Source of the DNA: an uncultured Clostridia bacterium
GTDB lineage: Bacteria; Bacillota; Clostridia; Christensenellales; CAG-138
Assembly (NCBI GenBank): GCA_934633695.1
Contig: CAKTYT010000007.1
Span: 6,625-70,624 of the forward strand
DNA: 64,000 nucleotides
Direction: 5' to 3'
Shown: positions 37,288 to 46,272 of the stretch, in pieces
Position numbering within the stretch: position 1 is the stretch's first letter
Layout of the letters: each line of letters begins with the position of its first letter
The notes under the pieces: generated by a model
Databases searched by the model: none
Seen by the model: only the letters and a program-made list of their open reading frames with translations
What the model was told of the DNA's origin: nothing
Made by a program: the position numbers and the translations under genes

Positions 37288-37878
37288 ATGAAAAAGACTG
37301 TTAAATTTTTGACAATTGCAATTGTGTTGGCAATCGTGCTTTCCGTCCTTGCAGGATGTATTCCGGCAAGAAACCCTGAGAATTATTACGTGAATGATTC
37401 AACAAATCTCCCGGAGGAGTTAAAACAGGGCAGCTATAATTTAACTTCATTGATTTATCACAATGCTACAAAGGGAGACAAAGGCGGCAAATACTTCCTC
37501 TCAGTAAAGGATACTGAGGTTATCATACGCAATGAGTTGTTCGTCATGGGCAAGACCCGTTGTGAAAACCCAAAATACCACGAACTACAATTTTATGGTA
37601 TCTTCCGTGCAGTTGGTTCAAAGAACGATCGTTATCGTCCGGTTGAACCGGAAGACATCGGGAATGCGGATCGTGATGAATCCGGCCGCGAAATCAAACG
37701 CTGCATCGCAGTATTCGATTCTGATGACAGAGACACGGGTTTCCGCATTTACATAATGGATGACGAGGTTTGGTTGGCATATTTCATTGAGGATGGCGAT
37801 GCCCCGTGGATGTGTGACGACCTTTTCACTATTAAATACGACAGACTCGGAAGTCTAAATCCGGATAAAGGAAATTAA
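37288..37878 (+). CDS. Lipoprotein of unknown function
   Basis: A 196-residue lipoprotein with a clear signal sequence and lipobox SVLAGC (Cys near 27) and AAGGAG before the ATG. The mature part is acidic and polar with several aromatic residues (YYVND, RYRPVEPED, EVWLAYFIED), likely a small beta domain facing outward. I do not recognise the family. It follows prfA by 15 bp and ends at a terminator, so it closes the cysS-prfA transcription unit, although nothing links its function to translation. Confidence 0.7.
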   Translation: MKKTVKFLTIAIVLAIVLSVLAGCIPARNPENYYVNDSTNLPEELKQGSYNLTSLIYHNATKGDKGGKYFLSVKDTEVIIRNELFVMGKTRCENPKYHELQFYGIFRAVGSKNDRYRPVEPEDIGNADRDESGREIKRCIAVFDSDDRDTGFRIYIMDDEVWLAYFIEDGDAPWMCDDLFTIKYDRLGSLNPDKGN

Positions 37879-37880
37879 AT

Positions 37881-37918
37881 GTAAACGGGACTGCCCATCA
37901 CCGGCAAGTCCCGTTTAC
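37881..37918 (+). terminator. Bidirectional terminator between the prfA operon and mfd
   Basis: GTAAACGGGACT pairs perfectly with AGTCCCGTTTAC; a smaller GCC/GGC stem closes the loop. It lies between convergent genes. Confidence 0.85.
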
Positions 37919-37928
37919 GATATAGGGT

Positions 37929-40900
37929 CTATTGCTCTTCGAACGTAAGCAGAAGGCTTACTGCATCCTTTGCGACGATAAACATTTCTTCGGGAGATTT
38001 GTTTTTCCGTTTGATTAAAAGTACTGTGTTTTCACCTCCGATGAATGAAGCACCCTCAAGCTTTGAAATGTTCATGAACAGCTTTGAAGTGTCTATTGCT
38101 GCTGTCTGACCAAAGGTCAGGCGAACCTCGTTCTGCCGGACGGAGAATGCTGTTATGCCGAGACTTGCAGAATAGGCCTTGTATAAGGCAATCTCAAGTA
38201 GGTTTTGTACGGCCTTTGGAATGTCGCCATAGCGGTCAATGAGCTCGTCCTGAACGTCACGCAGCCCTTCCACGTCCGCAATCGTGGAGATACGCTTGTA
38301 CATTTGCATCCGTGCACCTTCCCTCGGGATATATTTTTTTGGAATATGTGCATCGATGGGAATATCCATAGCAGTGTCAATATCGGGTTTAACGGCTTCA
38401 CCGCGTGCTTCCTTGACGGCAGTATCAATAAGCTTGCAGTACAGCTCATACCCAACCTGTGCCATGTGTCCGTGCTGCTCTGCACCGAGAAGTTCACCCG
38501 CACCGCGGATTTCGAGGTCACGCATTGCTATGCGGAAGCCTGCTCCGAACTGGGTAAATTCTTTGATCGCACTCAACCTCTTGTCAGCAATTTCACTGAG
38601 AGCCTTGTTTGGCTTGAATGTGAGGTATGCGTAGCCGAGCCTCGCACCGCGGCCGACTCTGCCGCGCAGCTGGTATAGTTGGGCAAGTCCCATACAGTCT
38701 GCATCGTAAACTATCATCGTGTTTGCGTTCGAAATGTCAAGGCCGCTTTCAATTATGGTGCTGCAAAGAAGAACATCATATTTTTTTTCCATAAAATCAA
38801 GCATGGCGGTTTCAAGCTGCCGTTCACTCATTTGTCCGTGAGCAAAAGTTATCCGAGCCTCCGGAATGAGTTCCGACAGATGTGCAGCGAAGGCATCCAT
38901 CATTTTAACATTGTTGTAAACAAAATACACCTGCCCGTCTCTTGCCAGCTCTTTGAGAATTGCCTCACGGACCAGCATTTCGGAGTACTCGACTACGTAT
39001 GTTTGAACAGGGTATCTTGCTTCGGGCGGAGTTTCGATTACGCTCATATCCCTTATGCCGCTCATGCTCATGTGGAGCGTTCTCGGTATGGGCGTTGCAG
39101 AGAGTGTCAATACATCGACACTACGCTTCAAATCCTTAATCTGCTCTTTGTGATTGACGCCGAACCGCTGCTCTTCATCAATAATCAGCAGACCCAGGTC
39201 ATGAAATTTAACGTCCTTTGCAAGCAGGCTGTGCGTGCCGACGACGATGTCAACAGAGCCCTTCTTTATGGCTTCCTTGAGCTTGGTGCGTTCGGAGGGA
39301 GTTTTGAACCTTGAAAGAATATCAACAGCAATTGGGAAGCCTGCAAAGCGTGAGCAAAGGGTATTGTAATGCTGTTGGGCGAGGATAGTGGTCGGAACAA
39401 GGAATGCACATTGCTTTCCATCCATTGCACACTTGAATGCGGCACGAAGGGCGACTTCGGTTTTCCCGTAACCGACATCGCCGCACAGCAGCCTGTCCAT
39501 AATTTTGTCTGATTCCATATCATGCTTTATTTCGGCAATGGAGGTCAGCTGATCAGGTGTTTCACGATAGGGGAAGCTCATTTCGAGTCTTTGCTGCCAA
39601 TCAGTGTCGGGAGAGAATCTAAATCCTTTAAGCCTGTTTCTTTCCCCGTAGAGCTTTATGAGGTCAAATGCAAGCTGCTTGACGCTTGCACGGGTCTTTG
39701 AAACAGTCTTCTGCCATTCACCTGAGCCGAGTTTGGAAAGTTTTTGCTTCTCAGTGTCGCCGCCAATGTATTTTTGAACTCGGTCCATCTGGTCAGTCGG
39801 TATAAACAGTTTGTCTCCCGATTGATAAACAAGCTCAATGTAGTCCTTGGTTCTTCCGTCAACGGTCAGCGTACTTACGCCCATGAACCTGCCGATACCA
39901 TGTGCTTCATGAACAATTAAGTCCCCGGGTTGAAGCTCGTACAGCGAAAGCATGGATTTTTTGTGTTTTGGTACATTCGCTTTGGGGCGATATTCAGCAC
40001 CGAACAGTTCACTTTCTGAAATGACGGCAAGCTTCAGCTCAGGGTACTCAAAACCCGATGGAATACTTTCACCGACAAGGAGAAACTCACGAGGAACGAT
40101 ATCGCGTTCGAGTTTTTCCGTAACGGCGGCTTCAAGCCCGAATTCTGCAAGCGCATCGTGTACTCTCATGGAATGATTGCCGCAGTATAGGAGCACGGAA
40201 TAGCCTTTTTGCCTCCAGAGCGATATATCGTCCCTCAGCGAGGTGTCTCCGGGCATGTACTTTGGAATTTGTCTGCTTTCAAATTTGATAAGCTCATTCG
40301 GTTTTATCAGTCCGTAAGCTCGTGTAAGTGAAAACAGCATTGCGGTTGAACTGCGGTTCAGCTTGCCAATGGTCGAAGAAGGGGTATGCAGCAGATTTGC
40401 CTGCATTTCATGTCCTTCTCCGGACCTTAGAACATCGGCGAGTTCATCCATGAACCGCGAGAACGCATACTTTGCACTTTCCTCTATTCTCGCAGGCTCT
40501 TCCATCAGCACAACAGCATTATCAGGAAGATAGTCTATTAGGCAGATTTCCGACCTCGAAAAAACGGGCAGCAGTGAAAGTGCATTAGTGGGTGTTCCTC
40601 CGGCACGAAGGGTTTCCGTCTCGAGTGCATAGCGTGGCTTGTTGCGTAATGCAGCAATGCCTTTCTGACGCATATCTTTGCTGAGAGGCAATTCTGTTGC
40701 AGGAGTGATAGTAATATCCGAAATATTTTCGGTTGAGCGTTGCGAAACGGGATCGAACTTCCGCATAGTATCTATTTCATCGTCGAAAAACTCAATGCGC
40801 ACGGGATTATTTGATGCAATAGGGAAAATATCTATGCAGCCTCCGCGAAGACAGACCTGACCGCGCCCTTCGCAGGTATCAACACGCTCATAACCTGCGT

Positions 40901-41384
40901 CAATGAACCGTTTGAGCAGCGAGGAAGGCGCGATCGTCATTCCGATGCGTACAGTGCAGGTGCTGTCCGCAATCAATTCAGGCGGTGCCATTCGCTGCAT
41001 AAGGGCTTCAACAGATGTTATGACAAAACTGGTTTTGCCCGAAACGAGACGGGAAACGGTGTTCATTCGCCTTGCAGTTAATTCCTGAGATTGAACGTAA
41101 GTGTGTGCATTCAGCGGAATTTCCCGAGCGGGGAAGAGCAGTGCTTCGGGAAAATAGCATGCAGCTGATTCATAAATGCGAAGAGCAGACTGCTCCGATG
41201 GAGCAACGAACAGCATGGTTCGATTCAAACTGCCGTAAACGGCACAGGCAATGTGTATTCTCTGAGCCTCTCCGAGTCCAAAGACACTGACGGGACCAAA
41301 CCCGCCTTTGAGTGCATTAAAAAGCCGGATGTATTCCGGCAAATTATTCAATATATTAAACAATGGTCCGTATTTCGATTCCAT
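37929..41384 (-). CDS. mfd: Transcription-repair coupling factor
   Basis: An ATP-driven translocase that removes stalled RNA polymerase and recruits UvrA for repair. ATG 41384 is preferred over an upstream ATG because TGGAGTGG precedes it, giving 1151 residues, normal for Mfd. Order: UvrB-like N-terminal module, RNA-polymerase interaction domain (VHEAHGIGRFMGV, about residue 490), RecG-like helicase core with Walker A GDVGYGKTEVAL and DEEQ box IIDEEQRFG, QLRGRVGRG in motif VI, and the C-terminal TRCF domain. It appears to be transcribed alone. Confidence 0.97.
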   Translation of the reverse strand: MESKYGPLFNILNNLPEYIRLFNALKGGFGPVSVFGLGEAQRIHIACAVYGSLNRTMLFVAPSEQSALRIYESAACYFPEALLFPAREIPLNAHTYVQSQELTARRMNTVSRLVSGKTSFVITSVEALMQRMAPPELIADSTCTVRIGMTIAPSSLLKRFIDAGYERVDTCEGRGQVCLRGGCIDIFPIASNNPVRIEFFDDEIDTMRKFDPVSQRSTENISDITITPATELPLSKDMRQKGIAALRNKPRYALETETLRAGGTPTNALSLLPVFSRSEICLIDYLPDNAVVLMEEPARIEESAKYAFSRFMDELADVLRSGEGHEMQANLLHTPSSTIGKLNRSSTAMLFSLTRAYGLIKPNELIKFESRQIPKYMPGDTSLRDDISLWRQKGYSVLLYCGNHSMRVHDALAEFGLEAAVTEKLERDIVPREFLLVGESIPSGFEYPELKLAVISESELFGAEYRPKANVPKHKKSMLSLYELQPGDLIVHEAHGIGRFMGVSTLTVDGRTKDYIELVYQSGDKLFIPTDQMDRVQKYIGGDTEKQKLSKLGSGEWQKTVSKTRASVKQLAFDLIKLYGERNRLKGFRFSPDTDWQQRLEMSFPYRETPDQLTSIAEIKHDMESDKIMDRLLCGDVGYGKTEVALRAAFKCAMDGKQCAFLVPTTILAQQHYNTLCSRFAGFPIAVDILSRFKTPSERTKLKEAIKKGSVDIVVGTHSLLAKDVKFHDLGLLIIDEEQRFGVNHKEQIKDLKRSVDVLTLSATPIPRTLHMSMSGIRDMSVIETPPEARYPVQTYVVEYSEMLVREAILKELARDGQVYFVYNNVKMMDAFAAHLSELIPEARITFAHGQMSERQLETAMLDFMEKKYDVLLCSTIIESGLDISNANTMIVYDADCMGLAQLYQLRGRVGRGARLGYAYLTFKPNKALSEIADKRLSAIKEFTQFGAGFRIAMRDLEIRGAGELLGAEQHGHMAQVGYELYCKLIDTAVKEARGEAVKPDIDTAMDIPIDAHIPKKYIPREGARMQMYKRISTIADVEGLRDVQDELIDRYGDIPKAVQNLLEIALYKAYSASLGITAFSVRQNEVRLTFGQTAAIDTSKLFMNISKLEGASFIGGENTVLLIKRKNKSPEEMFIVAKDAVSLLLTFEEQ

Positions 41385-41440
41385 TATCCACTCCATTTCC
41401 ATAATAAAATTTATTCAATTTAGTTTAGCGGAAGCGTCTG

Positions 41441-41959
41441 TCATAAAAGCGTGACGATGAACAAAGCGGTCCGTGCAGTCGGTAGAATGCTGAAGGTGCC
41501 GTCCTGCATGAAAACAGCACTATGCGAATCTGTATTGTACGCAACAGCAGTCTCATTTGAAGAGAGCTTCAATTCAGTTTTTTCACCGATGTTAAGCAGC
41601 TTGATTTCACCTTTTGCCAAGTTTTTTTTCAGCATAAGGTTGAGGTCAACAGCACGGCCTATGCAGTGAGTATCGATTCCCCCGTCAAAATGGTACACGC
41701 TGGAAAACGGTTCAACGGTAAATGACCTACCGTTGCTGTGAGAAAGCTCCATTTTCCCCGATACAGAGGCGATGAGTCGGTCATAGTCCGGGAGATGGGT
41801 AAAGTCGGATTCATCCAAATCGACACTTGCTGTACTGATTCGGAAAATAAAGTCACGATTGGCATACGAAGAGTTTTCAGGGTAAATTGAGATCTGCGTT
41901 GTCGTTCCGCCGCTCCATTTTGAGACATTCATTTCTTCGGGATTAATTATTCGTTCCAT
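41441..41959 (-). CDS. HutD/Ves-family cupin-like protein
   Basis: A 172-residue cytoplasmic protein of the HutD/Ves family. The signature W-x-G-G-x-T-x-x-I near residue 15, the R-I-S-T-A-x-V segment, and the L-x-x-Y-D-R-L-I-A-S-V-S-G strand all match. Relatives occur in histidine-utilisation operons or alone; their biochemical role is unclear. No hut genes are nearby, so it may be an orphan regulator or enzyme. It lies upstream of mfd with 56 bp between, possibly on the same transcript. Confidence 0.8.
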   Translation of the reverse strand: MERIINPEEMNVSKWSGGTTTQISIYPENSSYANRDFIFRISTASVDLDESDFTHLPDYDRLIASVSGKMELSHSNGRSFTVEPFSSVYHFDGGIDTHCIGRAVDLNLMLKKNLAKGEIKLLNIGEKTELKLSSNETAVAYNTDSHSAVFMQDGTFSILPTARTALFIVTLL

Positions 41960-42269
41960 TGCGTACCCCCCCTTTTTCTATCAGTTAAAATAAAATCAAA
42001 GAACCACACTAACCCGAGAGCAGCCGCTCATGGGTATCCGGGGACTAATTATAAACCAATGCCGCAATAAAGGCAATAAATGTTTTGCATTCTCGAAAAA
42101 ACTATGTTAAAATAGCCACAGAAGGAAAAGGACCTGTGCCACACGGGAACAGGTCACGAAAATTAATCCTACGGAAAAGCTTCACCGTTTGTTGTTGCAG
42201 TTATTACTTTCATTGAACACGAAACTAACCTCACGTTATGTGAAGCTATCACCCCCGATTATCCCCTTT
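41960..42269. other. Intergenic stretch with a short inverted repeat only
   Basis: No gene is visible. GACCTGT and ACAGGTC form a 7-bp inverted repeat near 42130-42156 without a T-tract. A TTAAAAT -10-like element precedes it near 42105. The segment runs to the left inverted repeat of the integrase unit. Confidence 0.45.
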
Positions 42270-42300
42270 TTTCGCAGAATTTCCCCTACTGAGAAATGGG
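42270..42300 (+). repeat. Left copy of 31-bp perfect inverted repeat
   Basis: TTTCGCAGAATTTCCCC followed by TACTGAGAAATGGG. The exact reverse complement is at 43707-43737. It bounds the integrase unit on the side of the integrase 3' end. Confidence 0.9.
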
Positions 42301-42382
42301 TCTGATAAGTGCAGTCATTGCCTTGAAAAACAGCTTTTTCAAGGGCAGAGGGACAAGATTTTGACTGCTGAGATGTACATTA

Positions 42383-43492
42383 CTAAAAATCAATAGTGCC
42401 CAGCTTATTCATGTTTTCACGTTTAAGCTCCATTGAAGAATGTACATAGCGGTCAAGGGTGATCTTTATGCTTGAATGTCCGAGAATCTCGCTCAGTGAC
42501 TTAATCTCAAAACCGACTTCAACACAACGTGTTGCGAATGTGTGCCGTATCGTATGAAAGTGAATTCCATCAAGCTCACACGCATTGGCGTAATTTTTGA
42601 ATCGGTATTGAAGTACTCTCGGCTCCATGTAGAACTCCGTACCTGTGAGAATAAAGGCTGAAGTATTTGTATTGAACCTTTTTCTGCAAAGCTCAACGAG
42701 AAAATCCGGAAGAGGAATAATCCTTGCTGAAGTATCGGTTTTAGGAGGGCTGATTGTAACTTTTGTTTTTGTTCTGCCCTCTCCGTTGATGTTTTGGATT
42801 CTCTGCATGGTGAACCGAACGTGCAGTGCTTTATCCGGCAGCGAAATGTCTCCCCAACGCAATGCACAGATTTCACCTATGCGAAGCCCGGTGAAAAGAG
42901 CCAACAGAGTCCCGAATCTGCAATCATCCATGTCCTACATGAGATACTGAACAAGCCGGTTCTGTTCGGTCGGCGTCATAACACGCATTTCAAGTCTCGG
43001 CTCTTTCGGCATGACAATTTCCGGCGGACTATATAAAGGGGTTTGTTTCGCTGCATAACGCAAAACGGACCGCAGGATCACAAGTACGGTTCTTGCCGTG
43101 CCGACTGAGAGGCCATTGTCTCTCAACAGCCTATCGATGAATTCGTGTATACATTTTTCGTTTATATCAGTGAGAGGAAGCCTTCCCAATGATGGCTTGA
43201 TGTGTTTATCCAGCACTGAATTGTACTTAACTTTTGTGGATTCCTTAATTGAACTGCTATTCGCAATCAGCCATTCGTCGCAAAAGGTGTTGAGCGTCCT
43301 TTTAATTATGTGCATGGTTGATTGAGTGTTGATAAGCTCTGCTTTTATTCCGTTAACCTTTTCTTTTGCTTCACGATAGGTTTTTCCGTAACAAAAGCCG
43401 TAAAGTATCTTGCCGAAGTCGTCCCGTCCCTTTTCATAATGGGCTTCCCATCTGCCGTCCTTTCGCTTAAAAATATTTTCTCCCTTTGACAT
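42383..43492 (-). pseudogene. Tyrosine-type site-specific integrase interrupted by in-frame TAG
   Basis: Reading from ATG 43492 (or the longer start at 43549), the frame runs 185 codons, meets TAG at 42935-42937, and continues in the same frame to 42383 for 183 more. Joined, they make a normal integrase of about 370 residues: arm-binding domain (KRKDGRWEAHY), core-binding SAM-like domain, then the catalytic domain. The catalytic residues after the stop are intact: Arg in GLRIGEICALRW, H-x-x-R in HTIRHTFATR, Gly-His in LGHSSIK and Tyr in DRYVHS. Only one base change separates TAG from a sense codon, so the lesion is recent, a sequencing error, or read through. ATG 42929-42931 could restart the catalytic half. 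Confidence 0.85.
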
Positions 43493-43706
43493 TTTCTTTC
43501 TCTCTTTCTTCACTCTCACAGCAGCATTCTCTGATGCTGACTGCTCCAATGACTACTTAAACAACATTTTTTGCCCGCATGTCAACCGTCTAAACGGTAT
43601 GAGGGTAAGAAATTGAAAATATATTGGTTTCAGGTCCATTTTTCAGTGGCAAATTCCCGGTATTTTTGTTAAAATGATACCAAGGATGTGTCAAACAGAA
43701 TTTCCT

Positions 43707-43737
43707 CCCATTTCTCAGTAGGGGAAATTCTGCGAAA
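43707..43737 (-). repeat. Right copy of 31-bp perfect inverted repeat
   Basis: CCCATTTCTCAGTA followed by GGGGAAATTCTGCGAAA, the exact reverse complement of 42270-42300. It lies 158 bp upstream of the longest integrase start, so it could overlap the integrase promoter region. Confidence 0.9.
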
Positions 43738-44057
43738 GAAAAATCCATTTGAACACATCTGCAATTCTCTTAAACACGGGAAGTGAGTAAATCGTCAGCA
43801 ATCTTCTTTTCCCCCAAAAACGTTTTATCAACCTTATTGCCATAGGGTAATTTGGCTAACACAATAAGTAATCGCAAGCTTTTGCTTTGATATGACCGCA
43901 AGTCTTCCCATAGCAGCAGTATTCCCCGTAAAGTGTATTTGCACTCTGCAGCATAATTGTGATACAAGAGAGTTCTACCAGCTGAATATCACAAAAAGCA
44001 TAACACAAACCCGATGCCTTTTAACGCATACACTCAATTCCGTGAAGGTAAATTACA
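43738..44057. other. Intergenic stretch without a recognisable gene
   Basis: A 65-codon minus-strand frame (43770-43967) lacks a ribosome site and family resemblance. No promoter could be assigned with confidence, although the strong gene at 44195 must be transcribed from this side. Confidence 0.4.
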
Positions 44058-44101
44058 ATAGCATTGGTCAAGGACAACCCTCTCCTCTTCCGGCAGATCT
44101 T

Positions 44102-44253
44102 ATTGCTCCGTAGAGCAGTGTTGACCGAAGCCATTCTATAACCTCTTGAGAAGGAGGCTAAACCATCAAATACATTTTTGAAAGGAGTTTCTTTATGAAA
44201 CGAAAACTGAAGGCGATTGCCGCTATTTTGCTGGTGCTCGTCATGTTTGTCTC
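44102..44253 (+). repeat. Duplicated leader and signal-peptide segment, copy A
   Basis: A 152-bp segment with its twin at 46121-46272; by eye they differ at only two positions. It spans the 5' leader, the ribosome site AAAGGAG and the first 20 codons (signal peptide MKRKLKAIAAILL). The leader contains a perfect hairpin TGCTC-CGTA-GAGCA. Outside that hairpin GGTCAA pairs with TTGACC, the left arm lying just upstream at about 44066. Confidence 0.85.
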
Positions 44254-46048
44254 AGCTATGCCAATGCAGCTGACAGCCGAGGCCATGACACCTCCTACTA
44301 CCCGTTATGCAACACCGGACGGGTACAACGACCATGATTATCAGAAAATGGTTGCGTTCCTTGAACAGACGGACGAAAACGGTGTTAGGAACGGCGAGAA
44401 GCTGAGTTGGGATTATGATCCTACGGATCCCGAAACTTGGCGGAGGTATGATGGTGGAGGGATCATCGAATGGACAACTGTTGCCGGAGAGTATCGTCTT
44501 TGCGAAATTTTCTTTGGTGGTATGAGCATCGATGCTGAACCATTGGAATTGGTGGGTTTCCTCGATGTTAGTGGGTGCACTGCACTCACAGGAGTGTGTT
44601 GCTGGTCAATGGGAGATATCCAACTGACCGGGTTGGATGTCAGCGGGTGTACGGCACTTGTGGAGTTGGAGTGTGACAGACTAAGTTATGCGAATTATTA
44701 TTCCTACAACGGAATAGTGGAACTTAATGTTAGCAATTGTACAGCACTTACGGGCTTGGATTGCTTCGGGAATCAGCTTACGGAGCTTGACGTCAGTACG
44801 AATACAGGACTTGTATGGCTGGATTGCTCCGGGAATCAGCTTACGGAACTTGATGTCAGTACGAATGCAGAACTTGTACGGCTGGATTGCTCCGAGAATC
44901 AGCTTACAGAGCTTGATATCAGTGCGAATGCAGCACTTGAAGATCTGGATTGCTCCGAGAATCAGCTTACAGAGCTTGATATCAGTGCAAATGCAGCACT
45001 GTATGAATTGGATTGCTCCGGGAATCAGCTTACGGAACTTGATATCAGTGCGAATGCAGCACTGTATGAATTGGATTGCTCCGAGAATCAGCTTACAGAG
45101 CTTGATATCAGTGCGAATGCAGGACTGCATACATTGTGGTGTTCCGGGAATCAGCTTACGGAACTTGATATCAGTGCGAATGCAGCACTGCGTACATTGT
45201 ATTGCTCTGATAATCGGCTTACGAACCTTAACGTCAGTGCAAATACTGGACTGAGTGAATTGGATTGCTCCGGGAATCAGCTTACGGAACTTGACATCAG
45301 TGCGAATGCAGGACTGCATGGATTGTGGTGTTCCGGGAATCAGCTTACGGAGCTTGATATCAGTGCGAATGCAGAACTTGTATGGCTGGGTTGCTCCGGG
45401 AATCAGCTTACGGAACTTGACGTCAGTGCGAAAGCAGAACTGTATGAATTGGATTGCTCCGGGAATCAGCTTACGGATCTTGACGTCAGTGCGAGTACAG
45501 AACTGTATTATCTGGATTGCTCAGACAATCAGCTTACGGAGCTTGATGTCAGTGTGAATACAGAACTTGGAAGCCTGGGCTGCTCCGGGAATCAGTTGAC
45601 GGAATTGGATTTATCGAATAATCCGCGAATCGATATTGACACGATAAGTGCAGAAGGATCCGGCTTTATAGGAGTAGGTACTGAGTGGGATGAAAACTAT
45701 GACAAATGGTATTGCATAAAAGCGGTGCCCGTCCCGGGAAACTCCTTCTGTGGTTGGTATGCTGTGGATGGCACGTTGCTTTCAACAAACATAGAAATCA
45801 ACAGAAATGATTTCGATGGAGTGAATGATTTTATTGCGAAGTTTACTGCCTCAACTCCCGGCGGCGTAGGCGATGTGGACGGTGACGGAGCTGTCAGGGT
45901 TTCGGATGCTGTTCTGATTATGCGTTGTGCTCTTGGCCTTATTGAATTCACCCCTGAGCAGATCCTCTGCGGCGATGTGGACGGTGATGGGGTTGTCAAG
46001 GTAGCAGATGCAGTTATGGTAATGCGTATCGCACTCGGCTTGGTTTGA
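44195..46048 (+). CDS. Secreted leucine-rich-repeat protein with C-terminal dockerin
   Basis: A 617-residue secreted protein. The signal peptide spans about 1-30. After an N-terminal cap (about 30-115) come degenerate LRRs with cysteines, then 13 regular 21-residue repeats of type LTELDVSANAxLxxLDCSGNQ (residues about 195-467), a cap, and a C-terminal dockerin (about 553-617) with two Ca loops (DVDGDGAVRVSD and DVDGDGVVKVAD). LRR solenoids bind proteins or glycans; the dockerin would dock it onto a cohesin. Conserved Cys in each repeat (DCSGN) is characteristic of this surface LRR type. ATG has AAAGGAG 8 bp upstream. Confidence 0.9.
   Translation: MKRKLKAIAAILLVLVMFVSAMPMQLTAEAMTPPTTRYATPDGYNDHDYQKMVAFLEQTDENGVRNGEKLSWDYDPTDPETWRRYDGGGIIEWTTVAGEYRLCEIFFGGMSIDAEPLELVGFLDVSGCTALTGVCCWSMGDIQLTGLDVSGCTALVELECDRLSYANYYSYNGIVELNVSNCTALTGLDCFGNQLTELDVSTNTGLVWLDCSGNQLTELDVSTNAELVRLDCSENQLTELDISANAALEDLDCSENQLTELDISANAALYELDCSGNQLTELDISANAALYELDCSENQLTELDISANAGLHTLWCSGNQLTELDISANAALRTLYCSDNRLTNLNVSANTGLSELDCSGNQLTELDISANAGLHGLWCSGNQLTELDISANAELVWLGCSGNQLTELDVSAKAELYELDCSGNQLTDLDVSASTELYYLDCSDNQLTELDVSVNTELGSLGCSGNQLTELDLSNNPRIDIDTISAEGSGFIGVGTEWDENYDKWYCIKAVPVPGNSFCGWYAVDGTLLSTNIEINRNDFDGVNDFIAKFTASTPGGVGDVDGDGAVRVSDAVLIMRCALGLIEFTPEQILCGDVDGDGVVKVADAVMVMRIALGLV
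44777..45595 (+). repeat. Thirteen tandem 63-bp repeats in the LRR gene
   Basis: Thirteen units of 63 bp, each encoding one 21-residue leucine-rich repeat. They keep near-identical DNA such as CGGGAATCAGCTTACGGA, while the variable positions (Ala/Thr/Gly/Glu and the three residues before L-x-C) differ. High DNA identity implies copy-number change by recombination. Confidence 0.9.
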
Positions 46049-46120
46049 TCAACGACTTCGATCTTGCGCGGTAAACAGCGATAGTATTGGTCAAGGTCAA
46101 CCTCTCTTTGAGCAGACTCA

Positions 46121-46272
46121 ATTGCTCCGTAGAGCAGTGTTGACCGAAGCCATTCTATAACCTCTTGAGAAGGAGGCTAAACTATCAAATACATTTTTGA
46201 AAGGAGTTTCTTTATGAAACGAAAACTGAAGGCGATTGCCGCTATTTTGCTGGCGCTCGTCATGTTTGTCTC
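46121..46272 (+). repeat. Duplicated leader and signal-peptide segment, copy B
   Basis: The twin of 44102-44253 with two visible mismatches over 152 bp. The outer stem partner GGTCAA is at about 46090, with a second copy at about 46096. Upstream of 46121 the two copies are still similar but diverge. Confidence 0.85.

Larger units (their letters stand above)
42270..43737. mobile_element. Integrase-only unit bounded by inverted repeats
   Basis: A 1.47-kb segment that contains only one tyrosine integrase gene (interrupted) between perfect 31-bp inverted repeats. Ordinary integrative elements end in direct att repeats; inverted repeats suggest either an invertible segment or a minimal transposon-like unit. 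No cargo, excisionase or target-site duplication was recognised. It sits between the HutD gene and the dockerin-protein cluster. Confidence 0.6.

Noticed and set aside
43770..43967. 65-codon minus-strand frame beside the right inverted repeat
   Set aside because: No ribosome site, no recognisable family, and composition not protein-like enough.
44058..44190. Cyclic-di-GMP riboswitch in the duplicated leader
   Set aside because: GGCTAAAC is reminiscent, but the remaining aptamer consensus and the paired helix are missing.
44681..45319. Minus-strand frame opposite the LRR repeats
   Set aside because: Periodic artefact of the 63-bp unit.
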